From: Bacillota bacterium
GTDB lineage: Bacteria; Bacillota; Clostridia; Lachnospirales; Anaerotignaceae
Assembly (NCBI GenBank): GCA_019422105.1
Contig: JAHZDZ010000024.1
Coordinates: forward strand, 1-15,566
Direction of reading: 5' to 3'
DNA length: 15,566 nt
Shown: positions 1 through 6,962 of the stretch, piece by piece
Layout: each line of letters opens with the position of its first letter
Numbering within the stretch: position 1 is the stretch's first letter
Made by a program: the position numbers and the translations under genes
The notes under the pieces: model-generated
The model's input: only the letters and a program-made list of their open reading frames with translations
Databases searched by the model: none
What the model was told of the DNA's origin: nothing

Positions 1-60
1 AGCTGGGAGAGCATCTGCCTTACAAGCAGAGGGTCATAGGTTCGAGCCCTATAGCGACCA
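1..60 (+). tRNA. tRNA-Val (anticodon TAC), 5' end cut off by the window
   Basis: The anticodon stem TCTGC/GCAGA (14-18 and 26-30) encloses the loop CTTACAA, with anticodon TAC at 21-23, which reads GTA valine codons. The T arm is ATAGG-TTCGAGC-CCTAT (36-52). The 3' acceptor strand AGCGACC (53-59) is followed by discriminator A60. The final ACCA is therefore acceptor plus discriminator, so the CCA tail is probably not encoded. The 5' acceptor strand and first half of the D stem, about 13 nt, lie outside the window. A T-rich run follows at once. Confidence 0.93.
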
Positions 61-457
61 TTTTTTATTTTCCCATTAATATTCTCATCTATCTGATTTT
101 CTTTACTCACACTATTCTATTGCGCATAATTATTTTTATTACCCTCGCTGTAATCATAGACCATAATTTTTTCAATACTCTGTGACTGTATCTGCGTTGA
201 TGGTCAGAGAAAAGCAAGATATTGAATAAAATGAGAAATGAAATAGAGTGGACAGTCAGAAGTAAAACTGTTGGCCTTTTTTTTAGCTTGGATATCCTTT
301 GCCGCGGAGGCTTCTTTGAAAGTATGATTTGCCGGAAGTAGAAGAAGCATAATGTGGATGAAAAGAGATTTTAAGCGGCAAAGGGTGAATCAATTTGTAC
401 TTGAAATTGATAGGTAGAAAAGGTCAGATAATTATGAATTTTATTTGTATGTATGTT
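61..457. other. intergenic stretch with no supportable gene
   Basis: A T-rich run at 61-71 could serve as the tRNA transcription end, although no strong hairpin precedes it. The rest is A/T-rich with frequent stops in all frames. A 36-codon open frame starts at the ATG at 230 and stops near 340. It has no convincing ribosome binding site and resembles no family I recognise. It could be a decayed fragment next to a tRNA gene, but nothing in the window, such as a repeated tRNA 3' end, supports an integrated element. Confidence 0.4.
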
Positions 458-498
458 AAAAAAGGATTTCAGAGTCGGTATCTCTGAAATCCTTTTTT
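458..498 (-). terminator. rho-independent terminator of the RpiR-type gene (symmetrical, could act both ways)
   Basis: A perfect 17-bp inverted repeat pairs 458-474 with 482-498 across a 7-nt loop. It has A-runs on the left and T-runs on the right, so it would give a U-tract in both directions. It lies about 55 bp past the stop of the minus-strand regulator. Confidence 0.85.
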
Positions 499-553
499 TG
501 TCTGTAAAGCCGTATTTTATCTGAACAGGAAGGAAAAGGTAATGATATTCATT

Positions 554-1423
554 TTAGTAGACTCCCAATGGAGAGATGTACTTATCGATTTTTTGAAGCT
601 TCTCCTCATTGGAGCAGCCGACTTTTCGGCTGACAAAGCAGGCCAGTGTTTCCAGAAGAAACTGGACAGAGGCATAGGAATTGAAAAAGACGTCGCTGTT
701 GACGTCGACAGTAAACAGTATGTCTGCAAAGTGTGCCATGGGCGCTGTGGCCTTATCGGTAACCAGTATAATTTTAGCGCCGGCATCCTTGACCATCTGC
801 GCCGCATAGTAATCCATTTTAGAGTAGCGGGGAAAGCTGATGATAATGGCGCAGTCCCCCTCCTCTATATCAGAGAGGTGATCTATCACGTTCAAAGCCG
901 GATAGGAGGTCATATGAACATTAGGCATGGTATGCTTTAAAAGCAGAAGGAGATTGTCGCCGGATCCGGTATTTGCGCGGGAGGCGATAATGAATTTTCT
1001 ATGGCTTCCAATGAGAATATCCGTGGCTCTTTCAAAGGTTTCCGTGGCGTTTTTTGTGATAGCGGATTTCATGTTTCCCAGTACGTTTAAAAAATGAGTT
1101 TCAATCAGATCCCCTTTATCCATGTGGGAGATACTTTGCTTCAGTCTCTCTGAGGGCACTGTTATTGTGTCTGAAACCAGGCTGGAATTTTTGGCATAAA
1201 TATCCCGCAGGGTATGCTGGAAATCCATAAATCCGCTAAAGCCCAGGGAACGAGTAAAGCGTATAACGGAAGAGTCGCTAACCCCTAAATGGCTTGCGAT
1301 ATCCGTTGAAGTCATGAAGCATGCTTCCATAAAATTATCTAAAACAAAATCGGCAATGATCTGTTCTTTTTTCGTCAGCTTTGTGTTCTGAATCAGTGAT
1401 TTTAAGTCCATTGTTTCTGACAT
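554..1423 (-). CDS. RpiR-family (MurR/RpiR) transcriptional regulator, HTH plus SIS domain
   Basis: The protein has 289 aa, the usual length for the family. An N-terminal RpiR-type helix-turn-helix spans about residues 15-75, with the typical reading ASHLGVSDSSVIRFTRSLGF and a following FQHTLRD stretch. A C-terminal SIS sugar-phosphate isomerase-like domain spans about 130-260, with an IIISFPRYS strand-loop. SIS domains of this family usually sense phosphosugars. The start is ATG 1423 with a GGGGAGG ribosome binding site about 7 nt upstream on the minus strand. It diverges from the AGCS symporter and ends at a strong terminator. Its ligand cannot be read from the sequence. Control of the adjacent symporter or of itself is an inference from position. 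Confidence 0.9.
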   Translation of the reverse strand: MSETMDLKSLIQNTKLTKKEQIIADFVLDNFMEACFMTSTDIASHLGVSDSSVIRFTRSLGFSGFMDFQHTLRDIYAKNSSLVSDTITVPSERLKQSISHMDKGDLIETHFLNVLGNMKSAITKNATETFERATDILIGSHRKFIIASRANTGSGDNLLLLLKHTMPNVHMTSYPALNVIDHLSDIEEGDCAIIISFPRYSKMDYYAAQMVKDAGAKIILVTDKATAPMAHFADILFTVDVNSDVFFNSYASVQFLLETLACFVSRKVGCSNEEKLQKIDKYISPLGVY

Positions 1424-1455
1424 ATAATGCCTCCCCTGTCTCTTTATTTCCCTCT

Positions 1456-1464
1456 ATCATACCA
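1456..1464 (-). promoter_or_regulatory. candidate promoter -10 element for the RpiR-type gene
   Basis: Read on the minus strand there is an extended -10 motif, TGGTATGAT, about 35 nt upstream of the start codon. The matching -35 region is T-rich and poor, so recognition would depend on the extended -10. Confidence 0.4.
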
Positions 1465-1689
1465 CAACCGTAAAGCAAAAACCCGGAAAAACTTCATTTT
1501 TTCTCATCTTCGGATAATACACTGCATTGAAAACATGTTTTTCTGTAAAAATTACTTGATTTATTCCGTTTGCGTAAAACTTTATTACGGTAATACTGCT
1601 TCTCAAAGCTGTTTTATATGTCTTCTGCTTTCCGGGCAGGCTCTGTAAATGTTGATTGGCTGCAAATCTTCTGGAAAACATTTCTTTTA

Positions 1690-1900
1690 CTGAAAGGCAG
1701 TCAGACTGCTCCGCTTTTTACTGCCTATTTGCGGATATGATAACATAAATTGGCGTGGAACCTCGTAAAACTTGCGTTTTACTCGGCCACGCTGCTCCTC
1801 GAATCCTTGAAAAAAGCATTTAATGACTGCAAAGCGGGCACACTGCTTCTTTACCGTCTTTTCTGCGCTTTTTCGCGGATATGATAATCATAACCGGCTT
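1690..1900 (+). repeat. structured tandem repeat, locus 1 (about 144-bp period)
   Basis: The 13-mer GCGGATATGATAA occurs at 1731-1743 and again at 1875-1887, giving a period of 144 bp. Between the copies is a nested hairpin: GCGTGG (1753-1758) pairs with CCACGC (1787-1792), and inside it GTAAAAC (1765-1771) pairs with GTTTTAC (1776-1782). The inner stem is flanked by CC-TC on the left and TC-GG on the right. The same layout, with different stem bases, recurs in the array at 15234-15566, in the same orientation. The preceding partial copy has TCCGC (1710-1714) facing GCGGA (1731-1735). No reading frame is maintained through it. It lies between divergent genes and could also carry regulatory sites. 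Confidence 0.7.
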
Positions 1901-1991
1901 AACATTTCAAGCGGAAACCAGGGGACGGAAGGGGTGCTATATCAGGGAAAAATATACAATTTAAGCACCTTAACTTTGTTCATAATTAATG

Positions 1992-2020
1992 TTGCCATAT
2001 AAAAAGTGGAGTGCTATTAT
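1992..2020 (+). promoter_or_regulatory. promoter of the AGCS symporter gene
   Basis: The -35 hexamer TTGCCA (1992-1997) and -10 hexamer TATTAT (2015-2020) are separated by exactly 17 bp. This is a good housekeeping-type promoter pointing at the symporter. The predicted start is near 2027. Confidence 0.65.
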
Positions 2021-2021
2021 A

Positions 2022-2050
2022 TTGAAGAAATAAAAAATAAAATTCTTCAA
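2022..2050. promoter_or_regulatory. inverted repeat over the predicted transcription start, candidate operator
   Basis: TTGAAGAA (2022-2029) and TTCTTCAA (2043-2050) form a perfect 8-bp inverted repeat around a 13-bp A/T spacer, immediately after the -10 box. The position suits a repressor site. It could instead be a hairpin at the very 5' end of the mRNA. The RpiR-type and GntR-type regulators on either side are the obvious candidate ligands, by inference only. Confidence 0.45.
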
Positions 2051-2102
2051 AATTTATAATAAAAAAATGAAATTATTTAATTACGGGGGCGTGAGTGATA
2101 TT

Positions 2103-3494
2103 ATGGAGAGTTTAATGGGTGTGCTGACTGCGATACAGGGGATTGTATGGGGTCCGCCTACACTGATACTGCTTTTGGGGGTAGGTTTGTATCTGACAGT
2201 GCGTTTGAACTTTTTGCAGGTGAGAAAGCTTCCGAAGGCGATTCAATACATATTTGAGAAGGATGCGGAGGAAGGCGACGGAGATGTCTCCGCTTTTGCT
2301 TCCCTGTGTGCCGCTGCCGCTGTTGGTACGGGCAGTATTGTAGGCGTTGCCACAGCGCTGCGCACAGGAGGCCCGGGTGCCTTATTCTGGATGTGGGTGT
2401 CCGCTTTTTTAGGTATGGTGACGAAGTATGCGGAGGGGCTATTGGCCGTTAAATACAGAACGGTGGACGAAAATGGACAGATAGCCGGAGGGCCTATGTA
2501 TTATATCGAAAAAGGTCTCGGAATAAAATGGAAGCCCCTGGCAAAAATATTTGCTTTTTTTGGAATAGTGACTGCTATGCTTGGCTGCGGAACGTTTCCC
2601 CAGGTCAATGCTATCACGGAATCCACAAGTCAGGCGTTTCATGTTCCTGTAGCAGCAGTCGGAATTATTGTGACTGTTGTGGTTGCATCTGTTGTGTTGG
2701 GGGGAGTAAAGTCCATCAGCAGCGCGGCAAAATTGATTATCCCTTTTATGACGGTCTTTTATGTTGCGGGCTGTGCTATTATACTGTGTTTCAACCATGA
2801 TGCAATTGCCGGCACATTTTCCCTTATTTTTCAGTCTGCATTTCAGCCTTCCTCTGTGGCGGGCGGCATTGCGGGAACGGCAGTTATCTCTGTTATGACC
2901 GCCATGCGCACAGGCGTGGCAAGGGGGGTATATACCAATGAGGCCGGCCTTGGCTCTTCACCTATTATGGCGGCTGCGGCAAAGACAAAATCATGTGTGA
3001 AGCAGGGCTTGATTTCTATGACCAGCGTATTTTTTACTACGATTATCATCTGTACAATGACGGGAATTGTTGTGCTTTCCTCGGGACTGCTTGAAACTAC
3101 TGATTTAAACGGCGGCCTTTTGACCAATGCTGCGTTTAATATGAGCTTGCCGGGAAACGTCGGCATGTATATGGTAACTCTTGGATTAATTTTCTTTTCC
3201 TTTGTGACGATTGTCAGCTGGTGCTATTACGGCGAGAGGTGCCTTGTCTATCTCTCGGGCAGCGTCAAATGGATTAAGCCTTATAAGGTAATGTATATAG
3301 CATGCATTGCCCTGGCACCGTTTTTATCTCTTGAGCCTATCTGGCTTTTGGCGGATATTACCAACGCCTGTATGGCGTTTCCCAATTTGGTGGCAATTAT
3401 GATACTGTCTCCTGTCGTCATCTCAGAAACGAAGCTCTTCTTTGATGCCGTCAATAAAAAGGTTACCGCACCTGTTTTGGACCCAGCAAGATAA
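2103..3494 (+). CDS. sodium:alanine/glycine symporter, AGCS family
   Basis: This integral membrane carrier couples uptake of alanine or glycine to sodium entry. Family marks are the N-terminal IVWGPPTLILLLGVGLYLT, the AAAVGTGSIVGVATAL segment, IAGGPMYYIEKGLG, and the signature TNEAGLGSSP near the middle. About ten hydrophobic helices run to the C-terminus. The start is uncertain. The frame is open from ATG 2067, but the family usually begins about 15 residues before WGPP, which favours ATG 2103 (463 aa). ATG 2115 also has a well-spaced GGAG at 2105-2108. It has its own promoter, divergent from the RpiR-type gene, and ends at a strong terminator, so it is probably monocistronic. The exact amino-acid substrate cannot be read from the sequence. 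Confidence 0.93.
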   Translation: MESLMGVLTAIQGIVWGPPTLILLLGVGLYLTVRLNFLQVRKLPKAIQYIFEKDAEEGDGDVSAFASLCAAAAVGTGSIVGVATALRTGGPGALFWMWVSAFLGMVTKYAEGLLAVKYRTVDENGQIAGGPMYYIEKGLGIKWKPLAKIFAFFGIVTAMLGCGTFPQVNAITESTSQAFHVPVAAVGIIVTVVVASVVLGGVKSISSAAKLIIPFMTVFYVAGCAIILCFNHDAIAGTFSLIFQSAFQPSSVAGGIAGTAVISVMTAMRTGVARGVYTNEAGLGSSPIMAAAAKTKSCVKQGLISMTSVFFTTIIICTMTGIVVLSSGLLETTDLNGGLLTNAAFNMSLPGNVGMYMVTLGLIFFSFVTIVSWCYYGERCLVYLSGSVKWIKPYKVMYIACIALAPFLSLEPIWLLADITNACMAFPNLVAIMILSPVVISETKLFFDAVNKKVTAPVLDPAR

Positions 3495-3498
3495 TTTA

Positions 3499-3530
3499 GA
3501 AAAGCGCCGGAATTTCCGGCGCTTTTCTTT
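3499..3530 (+). terminator. rho-independent terminator after the AGCS symporter
   Basis: GAAAAGCGCCGG (3499-3510) pairs with CCGGCGCTTTTC (3516-3527) across a 3-5-nt loop, starting a few bases after the stop codon. The T-rich arm continues to 3530. Confidence 0.9.
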
Positions 3531-3684
3531 ATGGAATGAAGGAAAAAATAATTAACCGTTGATTGTCGGAAAGCGCAAGATAGATAAAAAATATGCCTAA
3601 TTTCGACAATTGACAGAAGTATGCGGGAGGGGTAAAATAATAATATGCAATATATTGCGTGCGAAGCGGATTGGAGCTGATGAT

Positions 3685-4359
3685 ATGCCTATACCTAAAG
3701 GAAATGTCCAGATTGAAAGGGTTTCGGTCAGGGACAGAGTATATGAGGATTTGAAAAAATGGATTATAGATGGCACACTGGTGCCGGAAGAGAAGATCTC
3801 TGATATAGAAATTGCGTCTTTGTTTAATGTGAGCAGGACGCCTGTGAGAGAGGCGTTTTTGATTTTGGAAAATCAGAAGTTGATAAAAACCTATCCGGGT
3901 AAGGGTACCATTGTGACATCCCTTGAAAAGGATAATATAACAAAAATGTACTACCCTCTGGCTTCCCTGCAATGTCTGGCGGCCAGACTTGCCTGTGAAA
4001 GCATCAGTCAAAAAGGGATGGACAGGCTGAAGTCCATCAATGAGAAGTATAAGAAATGCCTGGACGACGGCAATGTTATGGACTTGCTTCATACGGACAG
4101 AGAGCTTCATGACTTGATTCTTGAGGCGGCGGGAAATGAGTATATTGTGGATTTTTGCGACACCCTTGTGACGCATGTCATGCGGTATGAATATATTTAT
4201 CTCAGCAAAAGAACCTTTGAATCAAGGGAATCCTCCATTCAGGAGCATGATGGTCTTGTCAATGCGATATGTGAGAGAAATGGGGATAAGGCGGCTGCAT
4301 ATATGGCACAGAATTGGCTCAGGCCGGCCAAAGAAATACAGGAGCATTATATGGATTGA
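3685..4359 (+). CDS. GntR-family regulator, FadR/FCD subfamily
   Basis: The 224-aa protein has an N-terminal winged helix (about residues 12-78, with IASLFNVSRTPVREAFLILE and the wing PGKGTIV) and a C-terminal all-helical FCD ligand domain (about 90-215). FCD domains usually bind a small acid through a metal held by Asp and His residues. Here D138 and H142 (DRELH) and H188 (QEHDGLV) are present. The last position, usually His, reads Asn at about residue 210 (AQNW), so the site may be altered. The frame is open from 3610, but ATG 3685 is chosen because the domain starts there and GGAG (3673-3676) is well placed. It lies downstream of the AGCS gene on the same strand but beyond a terminator. 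A link to amino-acid uptake is inference. Confidence 0.9.
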   Translation: MPIPKGNVQIERVSVRDRVYEDLKKWIIDGTLVPEEKISDIEIASLFNVSRTPVREAFLILENQKLIKTYPGKGTIVTSLEKDNITKMYYPLASLQCLAARLACESISQKGMDRLKSINEKYKKCLDDGNVMDLLHTDRELHDLILEAAGNEYIVDFCDTLVTHVMRYEYIYLSKRTFESRESSIQEHDGLVNAICERNGDKAAAYMAQNWLRPAKEIQEHYMD

Positions 4360-4417
4360 GATAATGGCCGGTAAACGCGCCATACCGTTTTTTTAAATGG
4401 AATAAGAATGTCATTGC

Positions 4418-4459
4418 AAAAAGGGAACCTCCGCTTGAGCGGATGGTTCCTTTTTTTTT
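4418..4459 (+). terminator. rho-independent terminator after the GntR-type gene
   Basis: GGAACC (4424-4429) pairs with GGTTCC (4445-4450), and TCCGC (4430-4434) pairs with GCGGA (4439-4443) inside it, with one bulged T. Flanking A-runs face a run of nine Ts. A weaker hairpin, CGGTA (4369-4373) with TACCG (4383-4387) followed by seven Ts, sits just after the stop codon and may be a first terminator. Confidence 0.9.
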
Positions 4460-4500
4460 GCCGCCGGCCAACGAAGCGGAGCAGGGGGAGGACAAATAAG

Positions 4501-4569
4501 GTGAAAGGAAATATACATCTGAAAAAGCTTTACTGGTTTTGTTGTATTGCAATATCTTTTACAAAATAG
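4501..4569 (+). CDS. possible 22-aa small ORF, low confidence
   Basis: A GTG-initiated frame of 22 codons ends at the TAG at 4567-4569 and has a GGGGGAGG run (4484-4491) 9 nt upstream. The predicted peptide has a basic N-terminus followed by a hydrophobic stretch with two cysteines (YWFCCIAISF). This could be a tiny membrane peptide. A chance frame in A/T-rich DNA is just as likely. Confidence 0.2.
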   Translation: MKGNIHLKKLYWFCCIAISFTK

Positions 4570-4653
4570 CAACGCGTTCTTTCCCGCAACTTTCGTTTTA
4601 TTTTATTGTATGGTGGCAATGATAGTAGGGGATACGGGAGAATTATGTTTCCA

Positions 4654-4676
4654 TTTGCTGAATTTCTGGTATAATA
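4654..4676 (+). promoter_or_regulatory. promoter of the 4901-8678 gene run
   Basis: An extended -10, TGG-TATAAT, has its hexamer at 4671-4676. A partial -35, TTTCCA, lies about 16 bp upstream. Transcription would start near 4683, at the beginning of the first 85-bp direct repeat, which would put both repeats in the 5' untranslated leader. Confidence 0.55.
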
Positions 4677-4680
4677 AAAA

Positions 4681-4810
4681 ATAGACGCAGGTGTCTATTT
4701 TAACGGATTGGATGATTAGGAATCCAAGCCGTTTCTTCTGCTTTGCTTTATTGCGAGAGCAATAAATAGACGCAGGGTGTCTATATTAAGGATTGTATGA
4801 TTTACAGGAA
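4681..4810 (+). repeat. direct repeat with 85-bp period forming a hairpin-rich leader
   Basis: Two copies of about 45 bp begin at 4681 and 4766. Each opens with an inverted repeat, ATAGAC then GTCTAT, around GCAGGT or GCAGGGT. Each continues with a closely similar TTAA-GGATTG-ATGATT stretch. Between the two opening stems are two more hairpins. One is ACGG-a-TTGGAT (4703-4713) with ATCCAA-g-CCGT (4722-4732). The other is TTTATTGC (4747-4754) with GCAATAAA (4759-4766) around a GAGA tetraloop. It matches no riboswitch consensus I know. The inverted repeat could be a tandem operator, or the whole could be a regulatory leader. Confidence 0.6.
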
Positions 4811-4900
4811 CTATTTGCTGCCACTGACAGTAAAGCGTTTGGTCGAAGGATTCACGGTTTTTTTACAGAAAAACAGAACTGGCAAAAGGGCGGGAGAAGC

Positions 4901-5227
4901 ATGGAATTTATCAGGGAACTTTATATTGGAGAAAAAGTACAGAGCCTTGGCGTGGTGCTGTATGCCCTGAAGAGAAATATTGCGGCGGAAGGTATATACT
5001 GCATCTGTTTTTGCGAGGGAGGCAGCTCCTTTTTGGAGATTCTTTCATCCCGTGAGCTTGTGAAGGAGCGCTGCCAAAAGAGGAAATACACAGTGTTGGG
5101 TTTGGCTCTTGGCAGGCGTGAGGCCTATGACCTTCTGCGGTATATATTGCAGGATTTGGAAGACCATCATGTTGCATTGGAGAATATAAGGCAGTACTTA
5201 AATATGACCGGAGTGGATGGCAGTTGA
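4901..5227 (+). CDS. unrecognised small protein, first gene of the membrane/spore run
   Basis: The product is 108 aa, soluble in appearance, and resembles no family I can name. It shows mixed strand and helix character: an N-terminal FIRELYIGEKVQ helix, a cysteine-bearing YCICFCEGG strand, then a long C-terminal helical part (REAYDLLRYILQDLEDHH and on to the end). The frame is open back to a TTG at 4793, but that start has AAGGA directly against it with no spacing. ATG 4901 has GGGAGA about 4-5 nt upstream and is preferred. Its TGA overlaps the TTG start of the next gene by 4 nt, which implies translational coupling and a shared job with the DUF1461 protein. Confidence 0.65.
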   Translation: MEFIRELYIGEKVQSLGVVLYALKRNIAAEGIYCICFCEGGSSFLEILSSRELVKERCQKRKYTVLGLALGRREAYDLLRYILQDLEDHHVALENIRQYLNMTGVDGS

Positions 5228-5907
5228 AATTACTGAAATGGTTAATCGGATATATAGGAGCGTTTTGCCTGATCACAGTGCTGTTATTAAGCAGCGTTAA
5301 AATATTGCTGTTTGACAACGAAGTTTATTTTAGACGGGAATATCAAAAATATAATGTGGCCAGCGCAGTTAAAATGGAAATGGATGACCTGATGAAGGTC
5401 ACTGGGGAAATGATGGATTATCTGGAGGGGCAAAGGGCCAATCTTGATATTCCTACGGTTGTGGATGGCAGAGAGCGTGAGTTTTTCAATGAAAAGGAAA
5501 AGATTCATATGGCTGACGTAAAATATCTGCTGCAAAAGGGTTTTTTAATCAGGCGTGCAGCAGGGCTTCTCTTTCTGATTGCCTCTGTATTTTTATTTTT
5601 AATAAAGGAAGGCAGAACAGCGGTGCTTGCACTGAAAAGGGGAATAATGGTCTTTGCGGGTTTTTTTGTGGTTTTGGCGGCTGTCATATCTACAGATTTT
5701 ACCAGGTATTTTGAGCTGTTTCATATGTTGTTTTTTACCAATGATTTGTGGATACTGGACCCGGCCGAGGATCTATTGATTAATATTGTACCGGAAGGGT
5801 TTTTTATGGATACGGCAGCAGGAATTGGAATACTGTTTGCCGCTATGACGGCGGCCGTATTTATAGCCTGCCTTATTTATCTGAGGAAGCGGGCCCCAAA
5901 GGGATGA
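5224..5907 (+). CDS. TIGR01906/DUF1461-family integral membrane protein
   Basis: The protein has 227 aa. One N-terminal membrane helix (about 5-28) is followed by an external or soluble loop (about 30-110). That loop contains FNEKEKIHMADVKYLL, the HM-DVK stretch typical of this family. Three or so further helices follow, with the C-terminal signature FHMLFFTNDLWILDP and IVPEGFF. The family is widespread in clostridia and its function is not established. The start is TTG 5224, overlapping the previous stop as TTGA, with GGAG at 5210-5213 upstream. No better in-frame start exists near it. It is part of the same transcription unit as the following DUF2953 gene, 16 nt downstream. Confidence 0.85.
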   Translation: MKLLKWLIGYIGAFCLITVLLLSSVKILLFDNEVYFRREYQKYNVASAVKMEMDDLMKVTGEMMDYLEGQRANLDIPTVVDGREREFFNEKEKIHMADVKYLLQKGFLIRRAAGLLFLIASVFLFLIKEGRTAVLALKRGIMVFAGFFVVLAAVISTDFTRYFELFHMLFFTNDLWILDPAEDLLINIVPEGFFMDTAAGIGILFAAMTAAVFIACLIYLRKRAPKG

Positions 5908-5923
5908 TTGCAGGAGAGTAAAA

Positions 5924-6952
5924 ATGAAAATACTTTTATTGTTTCTTGGACTTCTGAAAATAATCGGCATGCTGCTCTTGGCAGTATTGGCGCTCATACT
6001 GCTCTTTCTTTTCATTATCCTTTTTGCCGCTGTGCGATACCGCCTCGAAGCGCAAAAAGAGGAGGATATACGGGCATCTGCGGACGTCAGTTGGCTTTTT
6101 GGAAGCCTGAAAATACATTTTTTTATGGCGGATGGACAGGCAAGCTATTATGTAAAATTTTTGTGGCTTACTCTGTTGGATTCAGAAAGAGAAAAAAAGG
6201 AGAAGAAAAAAAGAAAGTCTCTTTTTTCGGGAAAGAGGAAACGAAAAGGGAAGTCTGCAGATACTTCCCCCAATACGGATAAAAGTACACAGCCTCAAAT
6301 GTCTGCAAAGGGAGATGCGGGAAGCGGCTCGCAGCCGTCCCATAGGGCACCGTCTGTACAGCCAGTGAAAAAGCCTGTACCGGAGCAAGAGACGGTTTCG
6401 GCAGAAATTGTGCCGGAGGGAAAAAGCGGAGCGGACCCTTTCGAAAAAGAAATAAAAGAAGAACAGGAAGTCATTCCCTTTTCAAAGCTACAGGTCAGAC
6501 GAATTAAAATGTCCGACATCAAGGAGGAGGCACCAGAGGAAAGGGAGGAGAAAAGGACAGATAGAGACACTACACGGGAAGAAACGAAAGAAGAAATCAA
6601 TCTGGACTATTTCAAAAAGATGCCTCTGGAGGAGAAGAAAAGGCTGATTTCGGCATGCGTTACATTTCTAAAGCGGGTTTTAAGGCATGTGATGCCGGAG
6701 GACTTTGTGGCGGAGGGTGAGCTTGGCATGGAGGACCCGGCGTTAACGGGCTATCTGATTGGCGCTGTCGCTGTTTTGAAGGGCGCTGTCTTCCATTCTA
6801 TCTATATTAAGGCAAACTTTCATGAGCAGGTTCTGCGCGGCAAAGTGATTATGAGGGGAAAAATAAGGCTTGTCAGCCTATTCTATGCGGCAGTGCGTCT
6901 GGCTCTTGAAAGGCCGGTACGGAAGATAATCAGAATATATTTGAAAGGTTAA
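5924..6952 (+). CDS. DUF2953 family protein (YtfI-like)
   Basis: The 342-aa protein starts at ATG 5924 with AGGAGAG 6 nt upstream. A strongly hydrophobic N-terminal helix (about 4-38) anchors a short conserved part (about 38-85). A long charged, low-complexity linker rich in K, E, P and S follows (about 87-220). The conserved C-terminal part (about 225-342) includes GELGMEDPALTGYLIGAVAVLKG. In Bacillus subtilis the DUF2953 protein YtfI is encoded directly before YtfJ, and the same order holds here, which supports the assignment. The function is unknown, with an association with sporulation through its partner. The linker is A-rich and lysine-rich but in frame, with no sign of a frameshift. 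Confidence 0.85.
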   Translation: MKILLLFLGLLKIIGMLLLAVLALILLFLFIILFAAVRYRLEAQKEEDIRASADVSWLFGSLKIHFFMADGQASYYVKFLWLTLLDSEREKKEKKKRKSLFSGKRKRKGKSADTSPNTDKSTQPQMSAKGDAGSGSQPSHRAPSVQPVKKPVPEQETVSAEIVPEGKSGADPFEKEIKEEQEVIPFSKLQVRRIKMSDIKEEAPEEREEKRTDRDTTREETKEEINLDYFKKMPLEEKKRLISACVTFLKRVLRHVMPEDFVAEGELGMEDPALTGYLIGAVAVLKGAVFHSIYIKANFHEQVLRGKVIMRGKIRLVSLFYAAVRLALERPVRKIIRIYLKG

Positions 6953-6962
6953 GGTGGACAGT

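Noticed and set aside
542..940. 132-aa plus-strand open frame opposite the RpiR-type gene
   Set aside because: Antisense to the SIS domain of a clear regulator, with no family resemblance.
3529..4176. 215-aa minus-strand open frame opposite the GntR-type gene
   Set aside because: Antisense shadow of a gene with clear domains and a good start site.
4681..4790. Known riboswitch such as a cyclic-di-GMP or cyclic-di-AMP aptamer
   Set aside because: Hairpins are present, but I could not find the conserved core bases of any aptamer I know. It is kept as an unnamed leader only.
4793..4900. 36-codon N-terminal extension of the 108-aa protein from TTG 4793
   Set aside because: The TTG touches AAGGA with no spacing and the extension overlaps the direct repeat. 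ATG 4901 has a properly spaced site.
5908..6282. 124-aa frame overlapping the start of the DUF2953 gene
   Set aside because: Out-of-frame shadow; the overlapping frame has the ribosome binding site, membrane anchor and family signature.
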